A stretch of DNA of 64,000 bases, from NCBI RefSeq assembly GCF_007827045.1, contig NZ_RPFW01000007.1, positions 124,001 to 188,000 of the forward strand. The letters are read 5' to 3'. Below the pieces are notes generated by a model. That model searched no databases. It saw only the letters and a list, made by a program, of their open reading frames with translations, and was not told where the DNA came from. Positions 31,878-41,075 of the stretch are shown one piece after another. This DNA comes from Trebonia kvetii. GTDB lineage: Bacteria; Actinomycetota; Actinomycetes; Streptosporangiales; Streptosporangiaceae. The position numbers and the translations under genes are program-made. How positions within the stretch are numbered: the first letter of the stretch is position 1; each line of letters begins with the position of its first letter.

Positions 31878-32651
31878 CTACGGAATACGGGCTGCCGCCA
31901 GTTGCGACCGCAGCAGTTCGCGGGCGGTGACGAGGGAGGGGCCGTACCAGGTCAGGCTGCGGCCCTCGACGAGGGCGACCCGCCTGCCGGGGAACATCTC
32001 CGGGCCGTCGGCGGCGGTGAACTGGTACGGCTCGTCGGGCAGGACGATGATGTCCGGCTGGCGCTCGGCGACGTCGTCCAGGGTGACGTGCGGGTAGCGT
32101 TCCTGGTGGTTTCCGTAGACGTTGCGCAGGCCGAGCCGCGCGGCGAGGTCCCCGGTGAAGGTCTGCGAGCCGACGACCATCCACGGGTCCCGCCAGACCG
32201 GGATGACCGCAGGAGTATCCCGAACGGTTGCGGGCCGTTGCCATTCCCGCTCGGCATCTGCGAGCCAGCTTGGATCCGGCCAGCCGAGTGCCTCTTCGAA
32301 CATCCGGCGCAGGGCCGCGAACGCCTGGTCAAGCGTCCTGATCACGGTCACCCAGACCGGGATCCCCGCCGCGCGCAGGCGGTCCACGTCGATCCGCCGG
32401 TTTTCCTCCTGGTTGGCGAGCACGATGCCCGGCGACAACGCCGCGATGGCGGCCAGGTCGGGATTCTTCGTGCCGCGCACTCGCGGCACGTCGAGCCCCG
32501 CCGGATGGCTGCACCAGGTAGTGGCCCCGACGAGCGCCTCCTGGCGAGTGGCCGCGACCGACTCGGTGAGCGACGGGACGAGCGAGACAACCCGCGTCAC
32601 GGGGCGATCGACCCTGACGGGGAAGCCAAGGTCATCGTGCGACGTGTTCAC
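31878..32651 (-). CDS. Cytoplasmic BtuF-like helical-backbone receptor (cobalamin-binding fold)
   Basis: A 257-residue protein with the class III periplasmic-binding fold: RVVSLVPSLTESVAA, NPDLAAIAALSPGIVLANQEENR, LRAAGIPVWVT, GPEMFPGRRVALVEGR and a C-terminal helix. BtuF-type proteins normally carry a signal peptide; none is present here. It lies 17 nt after icmF, a B12-dependent mutase, and follows it on the same strand, so an intracellular role with cobalamin is possible (inference). The GTG at 32651 is preceded by AAGG. Confidence 0.75.
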   Translation of the reverse strand: MNTSHDDLGFPVRVDRPVTRVVSLVPSLTESVAATRQEALVGATTWCSHPAGLDVPRVRGTKNPDLAAIAALSPGIVLANQEENRRIDVDRLRAAGIPVWVTVIRTLDQAFAALRRMFEEALGWPDPSWLADAEREWQRPATVRDTPAVIPVWRDPWMVVGSQTFTGDLAARLGLRNVYGNHQERYPHVTLDDVAERQPDIIVLPDEPYQFTAADGPEMFPGRRVALVEGRSLTWYGPSLVTARELLRSQLAAARIP

Positions 32652-32668
32652 GCGGGCTGCCTTCGCTG

Positions 32669-35600
32669 TCAGACGTTGCGCCGGTACTGGCCGCCGACCT
32701 CGAAGAACGCCTCGGTGACCTGTTGCAGGCTGCATACCCGCGCCGCGTCCATCAGCACCGCGAACACGTTCTCGCCCTTCCTGGCCGCGGCCTGCAGCGC
32801 CGCCAGCGCGGCGGGCGCCTCGTCGGCGTGCCTGGCCTGGAAGTCGCGGACCCGCTCAAGCTGGGACTTCTTCTCCTCTTCGGTGGCGCGGGCGAGGGGT
32901 ACCGTCACGGGCGCGGAGTCGGGATGCGGGTTGCGGAACGTGTTGACGCCGATGATCGGCAGGCTGCCGTCGTGCTTGCGGTGCTCGTAGAGCATGGATT
33001 CGTCCTGGATCCGGCCTCGCTGATAGCCGGTCTCCATCGCGCCGAGCACCCCGCCCCGTTCGCTGATCCGCTCGAACTCGGCGAGCACGGCCTCTTCCAC
33101 CAGGTCGGTGAGCTCATCGACGATGAACGAGCCCTGCAGCGGGTTCTCGTTCACCGCCAGGCCCCATTCGCGGCCGATGATCATCTGGATGGCGAGCGCC
33201 CGGCGCACCGACTCCTCAGACGGCGTGGTGACCGCCTCGTCGTAGGCGTTGGTGTGCAGGCTGCTCGCGTTGTCGTAGATCGCGCACAGCGCCTGCAGCG
33301 TGGTCCTGATGTCGTTGAACGACATCTCCTGCGCGTGCAGCGACCGGCCCGAGGTCTGCACGTGGTACTTCAGCTTCTGCGAGCGCTCGTTCGCGCCGTA
33401 GCGGTCGCGCATCGCCACGGCCCAGATCCGGCGGGCGACCCGGCCGATGACCGTGTACTCCGGGTCCATGCCGTTGGAGAAGAAGAACGACAGGTTCGGC
33501 GCGAAGTCGTCGATCTTCATGCCGCGGGCGAGGTAGGCCTCCACGTAGGTGAACCCGTTGGCCAGCGTGAACGCGAGCTGGCTGATCGGGTTCGCGCCCG
33601 CCTCGGCGATGTGGTAGCCGGAGATGGAGACCGAGTAGAAGTTGCGCACCGCGTTCTCGATGAACCACTCCTGGATGTCGGCCATCATCCGCAGGCTGAA
33701 CTCGGTGGAGAAGATGCAGGTGTTCTGGCCCTGGTCCTCCTTGAGAATGTCGGCCTGCACCGTGCCGCGCACCGCGGAAAGCACCTGCGCCCTGGTCAGG
33801 CCCTTCGCCGCGCCCTGCTCGATCGCCGTGTTGAGGAAGAACGCCAGGATCGTCGGGGCCGGGCCGTTGATCGTCATCGACACCGAGGTGTTCGGCGCGG
33901 TCAGGTCGAACCCGTCGTACAGGGCCCGCATGTCCTCCAGGGTGGCGATCGAGACGCCCGAGGTGCCGACCTTGCCGTACACGTCGGGGCTTTCCCCCGG
34001 GTCACGGCCGTACAGGGTGACCGAGTCGAACGCGGTGGACAGCCGGGTCGCCTGGCTGCCCTCGGACAGCAGCTTGAACCGGCAGTTGGTGCGGAACGGG
34101 TCGCCCTCGCCCGCGAACATCCGCGCCGGGTCCTCGCCCTCCCGCTTGAACGGGAACACGCCCGCGGTGTACGGGAAGTAGCCGGGTAGGTTCTCCGCGC
34201 GCAGGAAGCGCAGCAGCTCGCCGTGATCGGTGAACCGGGGCAGCGCCACCCGCGGTATGACGTTGCCGGACAGGGTTTCCCTGGTCAGCTCGGTTCGCAG
34301 CTCCTTGTCGCGGATCCGTACCACCTGCTCGTCGCCGGTGTAGGACGCGCCGACGGCCGGCCAGCCGTCGATCAGCGCGGCGCTGCCGGTGGTCACCTCG
34401 CGGCGCGCGCGGTCGAGCAGCGCCGCCACAGTGTCGGCTGCGGCGTAAGCCGCGGTGTCCGCCGCGGTGTTCGCGGCGGCTTCGGAAGCGCTGCCCTCGG
34501 CTGGCACGCCCTCGGGTGTCTCGTGGGGGGACGGAGTAAGCCCAACCCGTTCGGGATCAGCTAGAAGCTCGTCGCGGACGGCGGCGAGCCGCTGCACCCG
34601 CTGTACCGCCGCGGCCTGCCTGCGCGTCTCGTCGTGGTAGCCGCGCACGGTATCGGCGATGCCCGCGAGGTAGCCGGTCCGGCCGGCCGGGATGACGGAC
34701 GCCGCGCTGGTGGACGCGTGCCCCGGCACGGCGGGCAGCACGCCATCCGCGAGCGGCAGGCCATGTCCGGCGAGCAGGCCCGCCAGGTGCTGGTACAGGG
34801 CGGTGACCCCGTCATCGTTGAACGTCGCGGCGCTGGTGCCGAAGACCGGCATGTCGTCCGGGCCAGCGCCGAACGCCTCCCGGTTGCGGATGAGCTGGCG
34901 GGCCACGTGCCGCAGCGCGTCGGCGCCGCCGCGGCGCTCGAACTTGTTCACCGCCACCACGTCGGCGAAGTCGAGCATGTCGATCTTCTCCAGCTGCGAG
35001 GCGGCGCCGAACTCCGGCGTCATCACGTACAGTGACACGTCCGCCAGCCCGGTCACCCCGGCGTCGCCCTGGCCGATGCCCGGCGTTTCCACGATCACCA
35101 GGTCATAGCCGGCCGCCTTGCACGCGGCGACGATGTCCTCGATGCCGTCCGGCAGCTCGCTGCGGCCGCGGGTCGCCAGGCTGCGGAAGAACACGTGGTC
35201 GCCGTCGAGGGTGTTCATCCTGATCCGGTCGCCGAGCAGCGCGCCGCCGCCCCGCCGCCTGGTCGGGTCCACCGCGAGGACCGCGATGCGCAGCTTGTCC
35301 TGCTGGTCGGTGCGGAACCTGCGGACCAGCTCGTCGGTGAGCGACGACTTGCCCGAGCCGCCGGTGCCCGTGATGCCGAGCACCGGGACGTTTCTGCTGC
35401 TCGCCGCCTCGGCGATGCGCTGGCTGATGCCGGCCGAGAGCCTGCCGGCCTGGAGGCAGGTGATCGCCCGGGCGAGTGCCTGCCGCTCCCCCGCGAGTAT
35501 GGCTTCCGGTGCGGGCTGTTGTTCCGTGAGATCGGTGTCCGCCGCCCCGATCAGCTGGTTGATCATCCCCGGCAGGCCGAGCTGCTGGCCGTCCTCGGGC

Positions 35601-35980
35601 GAGAAGATCCGCACGCCCGCCGCGGCGAGGCGCTCGATCTCCGCCGGCACGATCACTCCGCCGCCGCCGCCGAAGATCCGCACGTGCCCGGCGCCTGTTT
35701 CCTTGAGGCGCTCGGCCAGGTACTCGAAGTACTCGACGTGGCCGCCCTGGTAGGAGCTGACCGCGACGCCCTGCGCGTCCTCCTCGAGCACCGCGTCGAC
35801 GACCTGCTGCACGGACCGGTCGTGCCCGAGGTGGACCACCTCGGCACCCTGTGCCTGGAGGATGCGCCGCATGATGTTGATGGCCGCGTCATGCCCGTCG
35901 AACAGCGCCGTGGAGGTCACGAAGCGCACCGGGTTGACGGGGACATGCAGGGCATTGTTGCTGCGCGAAGCGGCTGCCAC
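32669..35980 (-). CDS. icmF: Fused isobutyryl-CoA mutase (IcmF)
   Basis: A 1103-residue adenosylcobalamin enzyme with IcmF domain order: B12-binding domain (residues ~10-140, TSTALFDGHDAAINIMRRILQAQG with DxHxxG-like Asp-Gly-His-Asp), MeaB-type GTPase chaperone (~200-420, GITGTGGSGKSSLTDELVRRF, AVDPTRRRGGGALLGDR, VNKFERRGG), linker and mutase TIM barrel (~560-1100, YGKVGTSGVSIATLEDM, FYSVSISGYHIAEAGANP). It interconverts isobutyryl-CoA and butyryl-CoA. The GTG at 35980 follows AGGAGG; an ATG at 36004 is also in frame. The linker has an Ala-rich repeat (AAANTAADTAAYAAADT). MarR is divergent. Confidence 0.93.
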   Translation of the reverse strand: MAAASRSNNALHVPVNPVRFVTSTALFDGHDAAINIMRRILQAQGAEVVHLGHDRSVQQVVDAVLEEDAQGVAVSSYQGGHVEYFEYLAERLKETGAGHVRIFGGGGGVIVPAEIERLAAAGVRIFSPEDGQQLGLPGMINQLIGAADTDLTEQQPAPEAILAGERQALARAITCLQAGRLSAGISQRIAEAASSRNVPVLGITGTGGSGKSSLTDELVRRFRTDQQDKLRIAVLAVDPTRRRGGGALLGDRIRMNTLDGDHVFFRSLATRGRSELPDGIEDIVAACKAAGYDLVIVETPGIGQGDAGVTGLADVSLYVMTPEFGAASQLEKIDMLDFADVVAVNKFERRGGADALRHVARQLIRNREAFGAGPDDMPVFGTSAATFNDDGVTALYQHLAGLLAGHGLPLADGVLPAVPGHASTSAASVIPAGRTGYLAGIADTVRGYHDETRRQAAAVQRVQRLAAVRDELLADPERVGLTPSPHETPEGVPAEGSASEAAANTAADTAAYAAADTVAALLDRARREVTTGSAALIDGWPAVGASYTGDEQVVRIRDKELRTELTRETLSGNVIPRVALPRFTDHGELLRFLRAENLPGYFPYTAGVFPFKREGEDPARMFAGEGDPFRTNCRFKLLSEGSQATRLSTAFDSVTLYGRDPGESPDVYGKVGTSGVSIATLEDMRALYDGFDLTAPNTSVSMTINGPAPTILAFFLNTAIEQGAAKGLTRAQVLSAVRGTVQADILKEDQGQNTCIFSTEFSLRMMADIQEWFIENAVRNFYSVSISGYHIAEAGANPISQLAFTLANGFTYVEAYLARGMKIDDFAPNLSFFFSNGMDPEYTVIGRVARRIWAVAMRDRYGANERSQKLKYHVQTSGRSLHAQEMSFNDIRTTLQALCAIYDNASSLHTNAYDEAVTTPSEESVRRALAIQMIIGREWGLAVNENPLQGSFIVDELTDLVEEAVLAEFERISERGGVLGAMETGYQRGRIQDESMLYEHRKHDGSLPIIGVNTFRNPHPDSAPVTVPLARATEEEKKSQLERVRDFQARHADEAPAALAALQAAARKGENVFAVLMDAARVCSLQQVTEAFFEVGGQYRRNV

Positions 35981-36003
35981 GAATCCTCCTGTTCGTCCTA
36001 CCA

Positions 36004-36030
36004 TTGGACGTTCAATATTTGGACGTTAAA
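36004..36030. promoter_or_regulatory. Direct repeat operator between icmF and marR
   Basis: TTGGACGTTCAA (36004-36015) and TTGGACGTTAAA (36019-36030) are direct repeats 15 bp apart, each nearly palindromic. They sit between the divergent icmF and marR starts and are a good candidate for MarR binding. Confidence 0.55.
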
Positions 36031-36097
36031 GTTTCTTGGTGCATGATGTCAAGTCGGCCGGTGACGTCGGCGGCCGTTGTCACGTACCGTTAACCTC

Positions 36098-36610
36098 GTG
36101 CCCGACCACTTGCCCTTCGACCCCATCGCGGAAGCCCACCGGCAGTGGAGCGCCCGCTGGCCGGAGCACGCCGATCACATGGCCGCGGTCACGTCCGTGA
36201 TGCGCGTGCAGCAGCTACTGCTGTCGCGAGTCGATGATGTGCTCAAGCCCTACGGGCTGACGTTCGCCCTGTACGAGGCGCTGCGGCTGCTCGCCTTCAC
36301 CCGCGCCGGCTCGCTGCCGATGGGCAAGATGGGCATCCGCCTGATGGTGCACCCCGCGTCCGTCACCAACGCCATCGGCAAGCTCGAACAGCGCGGGCTC
36401 GTCGAGCGGAGCGTGTCCCCGGCCGACAGGCGGGTCGTTCTCGCCAGCATCACGCCGGCCGGCCGGCTGCTCGCCGAGGAGGCGACCGACGCGCTCAACC
36501 AGGCCGACTTCGGGCTGCCGGGGGTGGCGCCAGGGGCGGCGGCGGAGCTGGCGGAGACCCTGCGCGACATCCGCTTCCACGCGGGCGACACCGATGTGAA
36601 CGGCTCGTAA
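36098..36610 (+). CDS. MarR family transcriptional regulator
   Basis: A 170-residue winged-helix regulator: YGLTFALYEALRLLAFTRAGSLPMGKMGIRLMVHPASVTNAIGKLEQRGLVERSVSPADRRVVLASITPAGRLL shows the recognition helix and the D-x-R wing. It is divergent from icmF and probably controls it and itself. The GTG at 36098 is used because TACCGT ends 7 nt upstream with no Shine-Dalgarno sequence (leaderless); a TTG at 36077 is also in frame. Confidence 0.85.
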   Translation: MPDHLPFDPIAEAHRQWSARWPEHADHMAAVTSVMRVQQLLLSRVDDVLKPYGLTFALYEALRLLAFTRAGSLPMGKMGIRLMVHPASVTNAIGKLEQRGLVERSVSPADRRVVLASITPAGRLLAEEATDALNQADFGLPGVAPGAAAELAETLRDIRFHAGDTDVNGS

Positions 36611-36617
36611 CCTGCCT

Positions 36618-37604
36618 TTATGAGCTCGCGGCCGGGGTGCTGCGCGTGTTGATCACCCGGTCGGGGCCGATGCCGAACTGTTCGGCGCGGCTGCAGCCGC
36701 CATCCAGCCAGTCGAGCTGACCTGGTGCGTGCGCGTCGGTGTCGATCGCGAACAGGCAGCCGATCTCGACGGCCAGCCGCAGCAGGTCATCGGGCGGGTC
36801 CTGGCGCTCGGGCCGGCAGTTGATCTCTACCGCCACGCCCGATTCGCGGCAGGCGGTGAACACCGCCTTGGCGTCGAACTCGGACTGCGGGCGGCCGCGG
36901 CCGGTGATGATCCGTCCGGTGCAGTGCCCGAGCACGTCGGTATGCGGGTTGCGCACCGCCGCGATCATCCGCCGCGTCATCGGCCCGGATTCCATCCGCA
37001 GCTTGGAGTGCACGCTGGCGACCACGACGTCGAGCCGGCCGAGCAGCTCGTCGGTCTGGTCGAGCGAGCCGTCCTCGAGGATGTCGACCTCGATCCCCGA
37101 CAAGATGCGGAACGGCCCGAGGGTGGCGTTCAGCTCGTCAATGAGCTCAAGCTGGGCGCGGAGCCTTTCCACGGACAGCCCGTTCGCCACCGTGAGCCGC
37201 GGCGAATGATCGGTGAGGGCGAGCCACTCGTGCCCCAGGTCACGCGCGGCCAGCGCCATCTCGAGCGGCGGGCTGGCGCCGTCGGACCAGTCCGAGTGGG
37301 CGTGGCAGTCGCCGCGCATCGCCGCGCGCAGCGCGCTCGGCGGAGCCGGCTGACCGCCGCCGAGCAGCCGGGTCAGGTAGTCGGGCTGCTGGCCGGCGGC
37401 GGCCTGCGCGATCACCGCTTCCGTGGCCTCGCCGATCCCGGGGAGCTGGCGCAGTGTCCCGGCCCTGATTCGGCCCGCCAGTTCCTCCTGCCTCAGCCCG
37501 GCGACGACCTCGGCGGCCCGCCGGAACGCGCGTACCCGGTAGGTCGGCGCGCCGGACCGCTCAAGCTGGAACGCGATCTGCCGCAACGCCCACCCCGGAT
37601 CCAC
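36618..37604 (-). CDS. PHP-domain protein with N-terminal helix-hairpin-helix (PolX C-terminal type)
   Basis: A 328-residue protein. Residues ~1-75 resemble the HhH lead of PolX (AFQLERSGAPTYRVRAFRRAAEVV, LRQLPGIGEATEAVI). Residues ~95-320 are a PHP metal phosphoesterase: GDCHAHSDWSDGASP, LALTDHSPR, GIEVDIL, VVASVHS, LGHCTGR, VEINCRPERQDPP and AIDTDAHAPGQLDW give the nine metal-ligand positions. The polymerase palm is absent, so it is a stand-alone nuclease or phosphatase. The GTG is preceded at 6 nt by TAAGCT (leaderless). Confidence 0.82.
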   Translation of the reverse strand: MDPGWALRQIAFQLERSGAPTYRVRAFRRAAEVVAGLRQEELAGRIRAGTLRQLPGIGEATEAVIAQAAAGQQPDYLTRLLGGGQPAPPSALRAAMRGDCHAHSDWSDGASPPLEMALAARDLGHEWLALTDHSPRLTVANGLSVERLRAQLELIDELNATLGPFRILSGIEVDILEDGSLDQTDELLGRLDVVVASVHSKLRMESGPMTRRMIAAVRNPHTDVLGHCTGRIITGRGRPQSEFDAKAVFTACRESGVAVEINCRPERQDPPDDLLRLAVEIGCLFAIDTDAHAPGQLDWLDGGCSRAEQFGIGPDRVINTRSTPAASS

Positions 37605-37709
37605 ACGGCCAGCTTACGGACCGCGACCGCCGGCATCGCATCTTCCTAACGGCGCCTAGTTGAAGATGTTGCTCTAGCACGGGCGTGGCGAAGATCATTT
37701 GGAAAATGT

Positions 37710-37749
37710 CCTTGTCACTACCGGGGTTATAACCCCGGTAGTGACAAGG
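37710..37749 (-). terminator. 40-bp perfect palindrome, terminator
   Basis: Two 20-bp arms with no loop form a perfect palindrome just beyond the permease remnant's stop codon. It belongs to the same CCTT...CCGGGG pattern as 8733 and 19304. Confidence 0.8.
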
Positions 37750-37757
37750 GCAACGGC

Positions 37758-38237
37758 TTAACGATCTTGCGGGCGGCGCCAGAGGTAGCCGAGGACGGCG
37801 ACGCCCACGACGACCGCCAGGGTGCCGAGGGTGAAGACCTCGAAGGTGGTCCGGGAGACGCCCCAGGCGTCCTCGAAGTCGTAGCCGATGCCGAACAGCC
37901 GCTCGAGCATGCCGGGGAACACCGCCACGAACGAGCCGAACGCCACCCAACCGAACACCAGGGCGGTGCAGATGCCGAGGCCGACGCGGCCGCCTGGTAC
38001 CCGGAAGGGCCGCACCACGTCGGGCTGCGTGCGGCGCAGCGCCCACGCCGACGGCAGGATGATCAGGTAGCTGAGCAGCAGCGTGGTAATCGCGATGGTC
38101 AGCACGACCGCGAAGATCGCGCCGGCGCTGCCGTTGACCAGCGTGGTGGCCAGGACGCAGAACACGGTCGCGACGACGCCAGACAGCAGGTTGACGCGCA
38201 CCGGCGTCTCAAGGCGCGGGTGGGGAGATCGCGGCGG
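37758..38237 (-). pseudogene. C-terminal part of an APC-family amino acid permease
   Basis: The readable protein is PRLETPVRVNLLSGVVATVFCVLATTLV, GAIFAVVLTIAITTLLLSYLIILPSAWAL, VPGGRVGLGICTALVFGWVAF and a final membrane segment before LWRRPQDR. This is the last third of a 12-TM amino acid/polyamine permease, with only about 4 membrane segments. The homologous frame runs out near 38237, with no start or ribosome-binding site and no N-terminal part upstream, where an unrelated oxidoreductase gene ends at 38285. A deletion or recombination has removed the front. Confidence 0.75.
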
Positions 38238-38284
38238 CGAGGCGGCCGAAGGCGAGCTTCACAGCCTTTCTGGGGACCGCGCGG

Positions 38285-40390
38285 TCAGGACTGGATGAGC
38301 GGGAGCAGTGCGAGTTCGGTTACCTCGCGCCTGAAGGGCACGTTGTCGTTTGACGGCAGGACCGCGTCGAGTTCCTCGGCGTAGCGCCGGCCGGACCAGA
38401 CAGCGGCGGCGATGGTGCCAGGCGCCCAGGCGTCGCCGATGCCGCGGACCGTCGGCCCGGTATCGGAGGCAGCAGCCTCGGTGAGGGAAAGCAGCAGCGA
38501 TTCCTCGGGCAGCCGGGAGGTGACAAGCACGACGCTGTCGGCCGCCAGCTCGGTTTCCTGCCCCGTGTATGCGTTGGCGACGGTGACGTGGCCGGAGCGG
38601 ACGGCGGTGACGGCCGTGTTGCAGTGCACGGTCACGCCGGCCTCCATGACACGGCGGTTGACCTTGACGACCTCAAGGGTGTGGAACGTCCACGACGAGA
38701 CCTGCGCCGCGGGGGTGACCAGGCGGACCTCGTAGCCCTCCCTGGCCAGCAGTTCCGCGAGCACACCGCCCATGTAGTAGTGGTCGTCGTCGAACAGGAC
38801 CACCCGCTGGCCGGCCGGCCGTGCGCCGGTCAGCAGGTCGTCGGGGGTGAGGATCTCGGCCGCCGGGTCGATGTCCATCGGGGTGGTGTGCCAGCGGGCC
38901 ACGCCGTCGCGCCGCCACGTCGACCCGGTGGCCACGGCGATGTGCTCGAAGCCGTACTCAATGATTTCTTCTGCGGTCACCGGGTTCTGCCGGTAGACCG
39001 CCACGTTCTTCATGTCGGCGAGCGCCTGGGCGCGGTAGTCAAGCACGCGGATCCAGGCGGCCAGGCCGGGCAGCCGCGCCTCCTTGGCGACGCGGCCGCC
39101 GAGGTCGCGTGACGCCTCCATGAGCGTGACGTCGTAGCCGCGCACCCCGAGCGCGCGGGAGGCCTCAAGGCCCGCCGGTCCGGCGCCGACCACCAGGACC
39201 CGCTTGTCCGACTCCTTCGGGCGGATGAACTCGGGATGCCAGCCGCGCCGCCACTCCTCGCCCATGCTCGGGTTCTGCGTGCAGCGGATCGGCGACATGG
39301 TCATGTCGCCTGACACGCACATGTTGCAGCCGATGCACTCGCGGATCTTGTGCAGCTCGCCGTCGCGGATCTTGTTGGGCAGGAACGGGTCGGCGATCGA
39401 CGGCCGGGCCGCGCCGATGAGGTCGAGGATGCCGGACTTCACCTGGCGGACCATCAGGTCAGGCGAGGTGAACCGGCCGACCCCGACGACGGGCTTGCTC
39501 GTCAGCGCCTTCAGGCCGGCGACGTACGGCTCCTGCTCGCCCTCCGGGCCGAACCGTGAGGTGTTGCTGTCGTCCTCCCAGCTGCCCATGACGAAGTCCC
39601 ACAGGTCGGGGATCTCGCCGAGCGTGCCGAGGACCTCCTCGATCTCGGGACGGGAGATGCCGCCGGGTCCCGCCAGCTCGTCGATGGTGATGCGGCAGGC
39701 GACGGCCCCGCACCCCGCGACCTCTTCCTGGGTGTCCTCGAGGATCTCGCGCAGCAGCCGCATCCGGTTGCGCGCAGAGCCGCCGTACTCGTCGGTGCGC
39801 TGGTTGTACCGGGGCGACAGGAAGTAGTGCAGCCCGCCGAGCGCGTGCCCGGCGTAGACGTACACGATGTCGTAGCCAGCCCGCAGCGAGCGCCGCACGG
39901 CGTTGCGGTGCCAGCGGCGCAGGTCGGCGATGTCGGACTTGCTCATCGCACGGGCCTGCACCGGGTCGTTGAAGATCGCGGCGACCGGCAGGTGGCTAGG
40001 GCCCAGCGGAGTCTCGCGGCTGTACAGGTTGGGCGCGTTGGGCCCGTTGTGCGCCAGTTCGATGCCCGCGAGGGCGCCGCCGTCGTGGATGGCGTCGGCG
40101 ATCCTGGCAAGCGCGGGGATGTCCTGGTCGTCCCAGATCCGCAGCTCGATGAACGGGGTGATGTCCGACGTCGCGTGGATCTCCACCTGCTCGGTGCACA
40201 CCACCGCCCAGCCGCCCTCCGCCTTGGCGCGCCGCATGGCCGCCTCCGCGCTCGGGTCCCGGTAGCCCATGCCGTTGCAGTGCGGCACCTGGAAGAAGCG
40301 GTTCTTCGCGGTGAGCGGGCCGATCCGCACCGGCTCGAAGAGGATGTCGTACCTGCTGGCGTCGCCCGCGGGCGCGTTCTGGTCTGTCAT
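38285..40390 (-). CDS. FMN/4Fe-4S/FAD oxidoreductase of the trimethylamine dehydrogenase / 2,4-dienoyl-CoA reductase family
   Basis: A 701-residue enzyme. The old-yellow-enzyme barrel (residues ~12-360: LFEPVRIGPLTAKNRFFQVPHCNGMG, YDIVYVYAGHALGGLHYFLSPRYNQRTDEYGGS) carries FMN. The cluster is C-IG-C-NM-C followed by RC 11 residues later. The C-terminus binds FAD/ADP (KRVLVVGAGPAGLEASRALG; VVLFDDDHYYMGGVLAELLA). The His/Tyr pattern resembles trimethylamine and related amine dehydrogenases more than dienoyl-CoA reductases. It ends a three-gene operon with RidA and DUF1028; an amine or N-methyl substrate is my inference. The ATG follows AGGAGAGAGG. Confidence 0.85.
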   Translation of the reverse strand: MTDQNAPAGDASRYDILFEPVRIGPLTAKNRFFQVPHCNGMGYRDPSAEAAMRRAKAEGGWAVVCTEQVEIHATSDITPFIELRIWDDQDIPALARIADAIHDGGALAGIELAHNGPNAPNLYSRETPLGPSHLPVAAIFNDPVQARAMSKSDIADLRRWHRNAVRRSLRAGYDIVYVYAGHALGGLHYFLSPRYNQRTDEYGGSARNRMRLLREILEDTQEEVAGCGAVACRITIDELAGPGGISRPEIEEVLGTLGEIPDLWDFVMGSWEDDSNTSRFGPEGEQEPYVAGLKALTSKPVVGVGRFTSPDLMVRQVKSGILDLIGAARPSIADPFLPNKIRDGELHKIRECIGCNMCVSGDMTMSPIRCTQNPSMGEEWRRGWHPEFIRPKESDKRVLVVGAGPAGLEASRALGVRGYDVTLMEASRDLGGRVAKEARLPGLAAWIRVLDYRAQALADMKNVAVYRQNPVTAEEIIEYGFEHIAVATGSTWRRDGVARWHTTPMDIDPAAEILTPDDLLTGARPAGQRVVLFDDDHYYMGGVLAELLAREGYEVRLVTPAAQVSSWTFHTLEVVKVNRRVMEAGVTVHCNTAVTAVRSGHVTVANAYTGQETELAADSVVLVTSRLPEESLLLSLTEAAASDTGPTVRGIGDAWAPGTIAAAVWSGRRYAEELDAVLPSNDNVPFRREVTELALLPLIQS

Positions 40391-40400
40391 ACCTCTCTCC

Positions 40401-41075
40401 TCACTCGTCTCCCGGCACGCCGTAGGACGGCGCCGCCGTCGGGTCGATGCCGCGGGTCCGGTAGCCAGCCTTCTGCGGCAGCCACAGGACAAGCAGCCGC
40501 TCCAGTTCGGCAAGCGGGGCGTCATGGTCGTCGACACGCAGGTCAGTGACGCGCCACTCGACGTCCTCGACCACCGCGAGGCCGGCCGAGCGGACCGGGC
40601 CTGCCTCGCCGCCCGCCGCCGCGCCGCCGCGCAGCCCGTCGAACAGCCGCTGCTCGAAGGTCGCGGCGGTACTCGCCTCGTAGGCCGCGACCATCGCCGC
40701 GGGAACGTCCGGGTTCGCGAGCAGGTTGCCGGCGGCGGCGCACGCGGGGCCCTCGGCCACGTTGTGCACGCCGAGCGTCGCGGCGCCCTCGAAGGTCGCC
40801 ACCTCGCCGTCGCGGTCGACGACGGCCAGCTGGCGGTAGGCCGGGAAGCGCTCGGCGGCGACCAGGCCGGCGATCACCTGCTTCGCGGCTAGCCCCCGGC
40901 CGAGCAGCGACAGCCCGCGGATGCCCAGCGCGGGATTGGTCACGTTCTGCGAGGCGACCGCGCCGGCGCCCGGTGCCAGGTGCGCGCAGCGGGCGGGCAC
41001 GGCAATGCTGGACGAGCTGACGACGATGCCGAACGCCCCGGTCAGGGGGTCCCGGGCGGTCAGCGAGAACGTCAT
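40401..41075 (-). CDS. DUF1028 family putative Ntn-hydrolase
   Basis: A 224-residue DUF1028 protein: TFSLTARDPLTGAFGIVVSSSSIAVPARCAHLAPGAGAVASQN, RGLSLLGRGLAAKQVI, YRQLAVVDRDGEVATFEGAATLG, AAGNLLANPDVPAAMVAAYE, then GGEAGPVRSAGLAVV and YGVPGDE. The fold is proteasome-like (Ntn); the reaction is not established. These genes are often beside amidases, carbamoylases and RidA. Its ATG overlaps the RidA stop (ATGA), and the flavoenzyme starts 10 nt after its stop. A broken homologue lies at 5570-5902 near the carbamoylase. Confidence 0.85.
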   Translation of the reverse strand: MTFSLTARDPLTGAFGIVVSSSSIAVPARCAHLAPGAGAVASQNVTNPALGIRGLSLLGRGLAAKQVIAGLVAAERFPAYRQLAVVDRDGEVATFEGAATLGVHNVAEGPACAAAGNLLANPDVPAAMVAAYEASTAATFEQRLFDGLRGGAAAGGEAGPVRSAGLAVVEDVEWRVTDLRVDDHDAPLAELERLLVLWLPQKAGYRTRGIDPTAAPSYGVPGDE

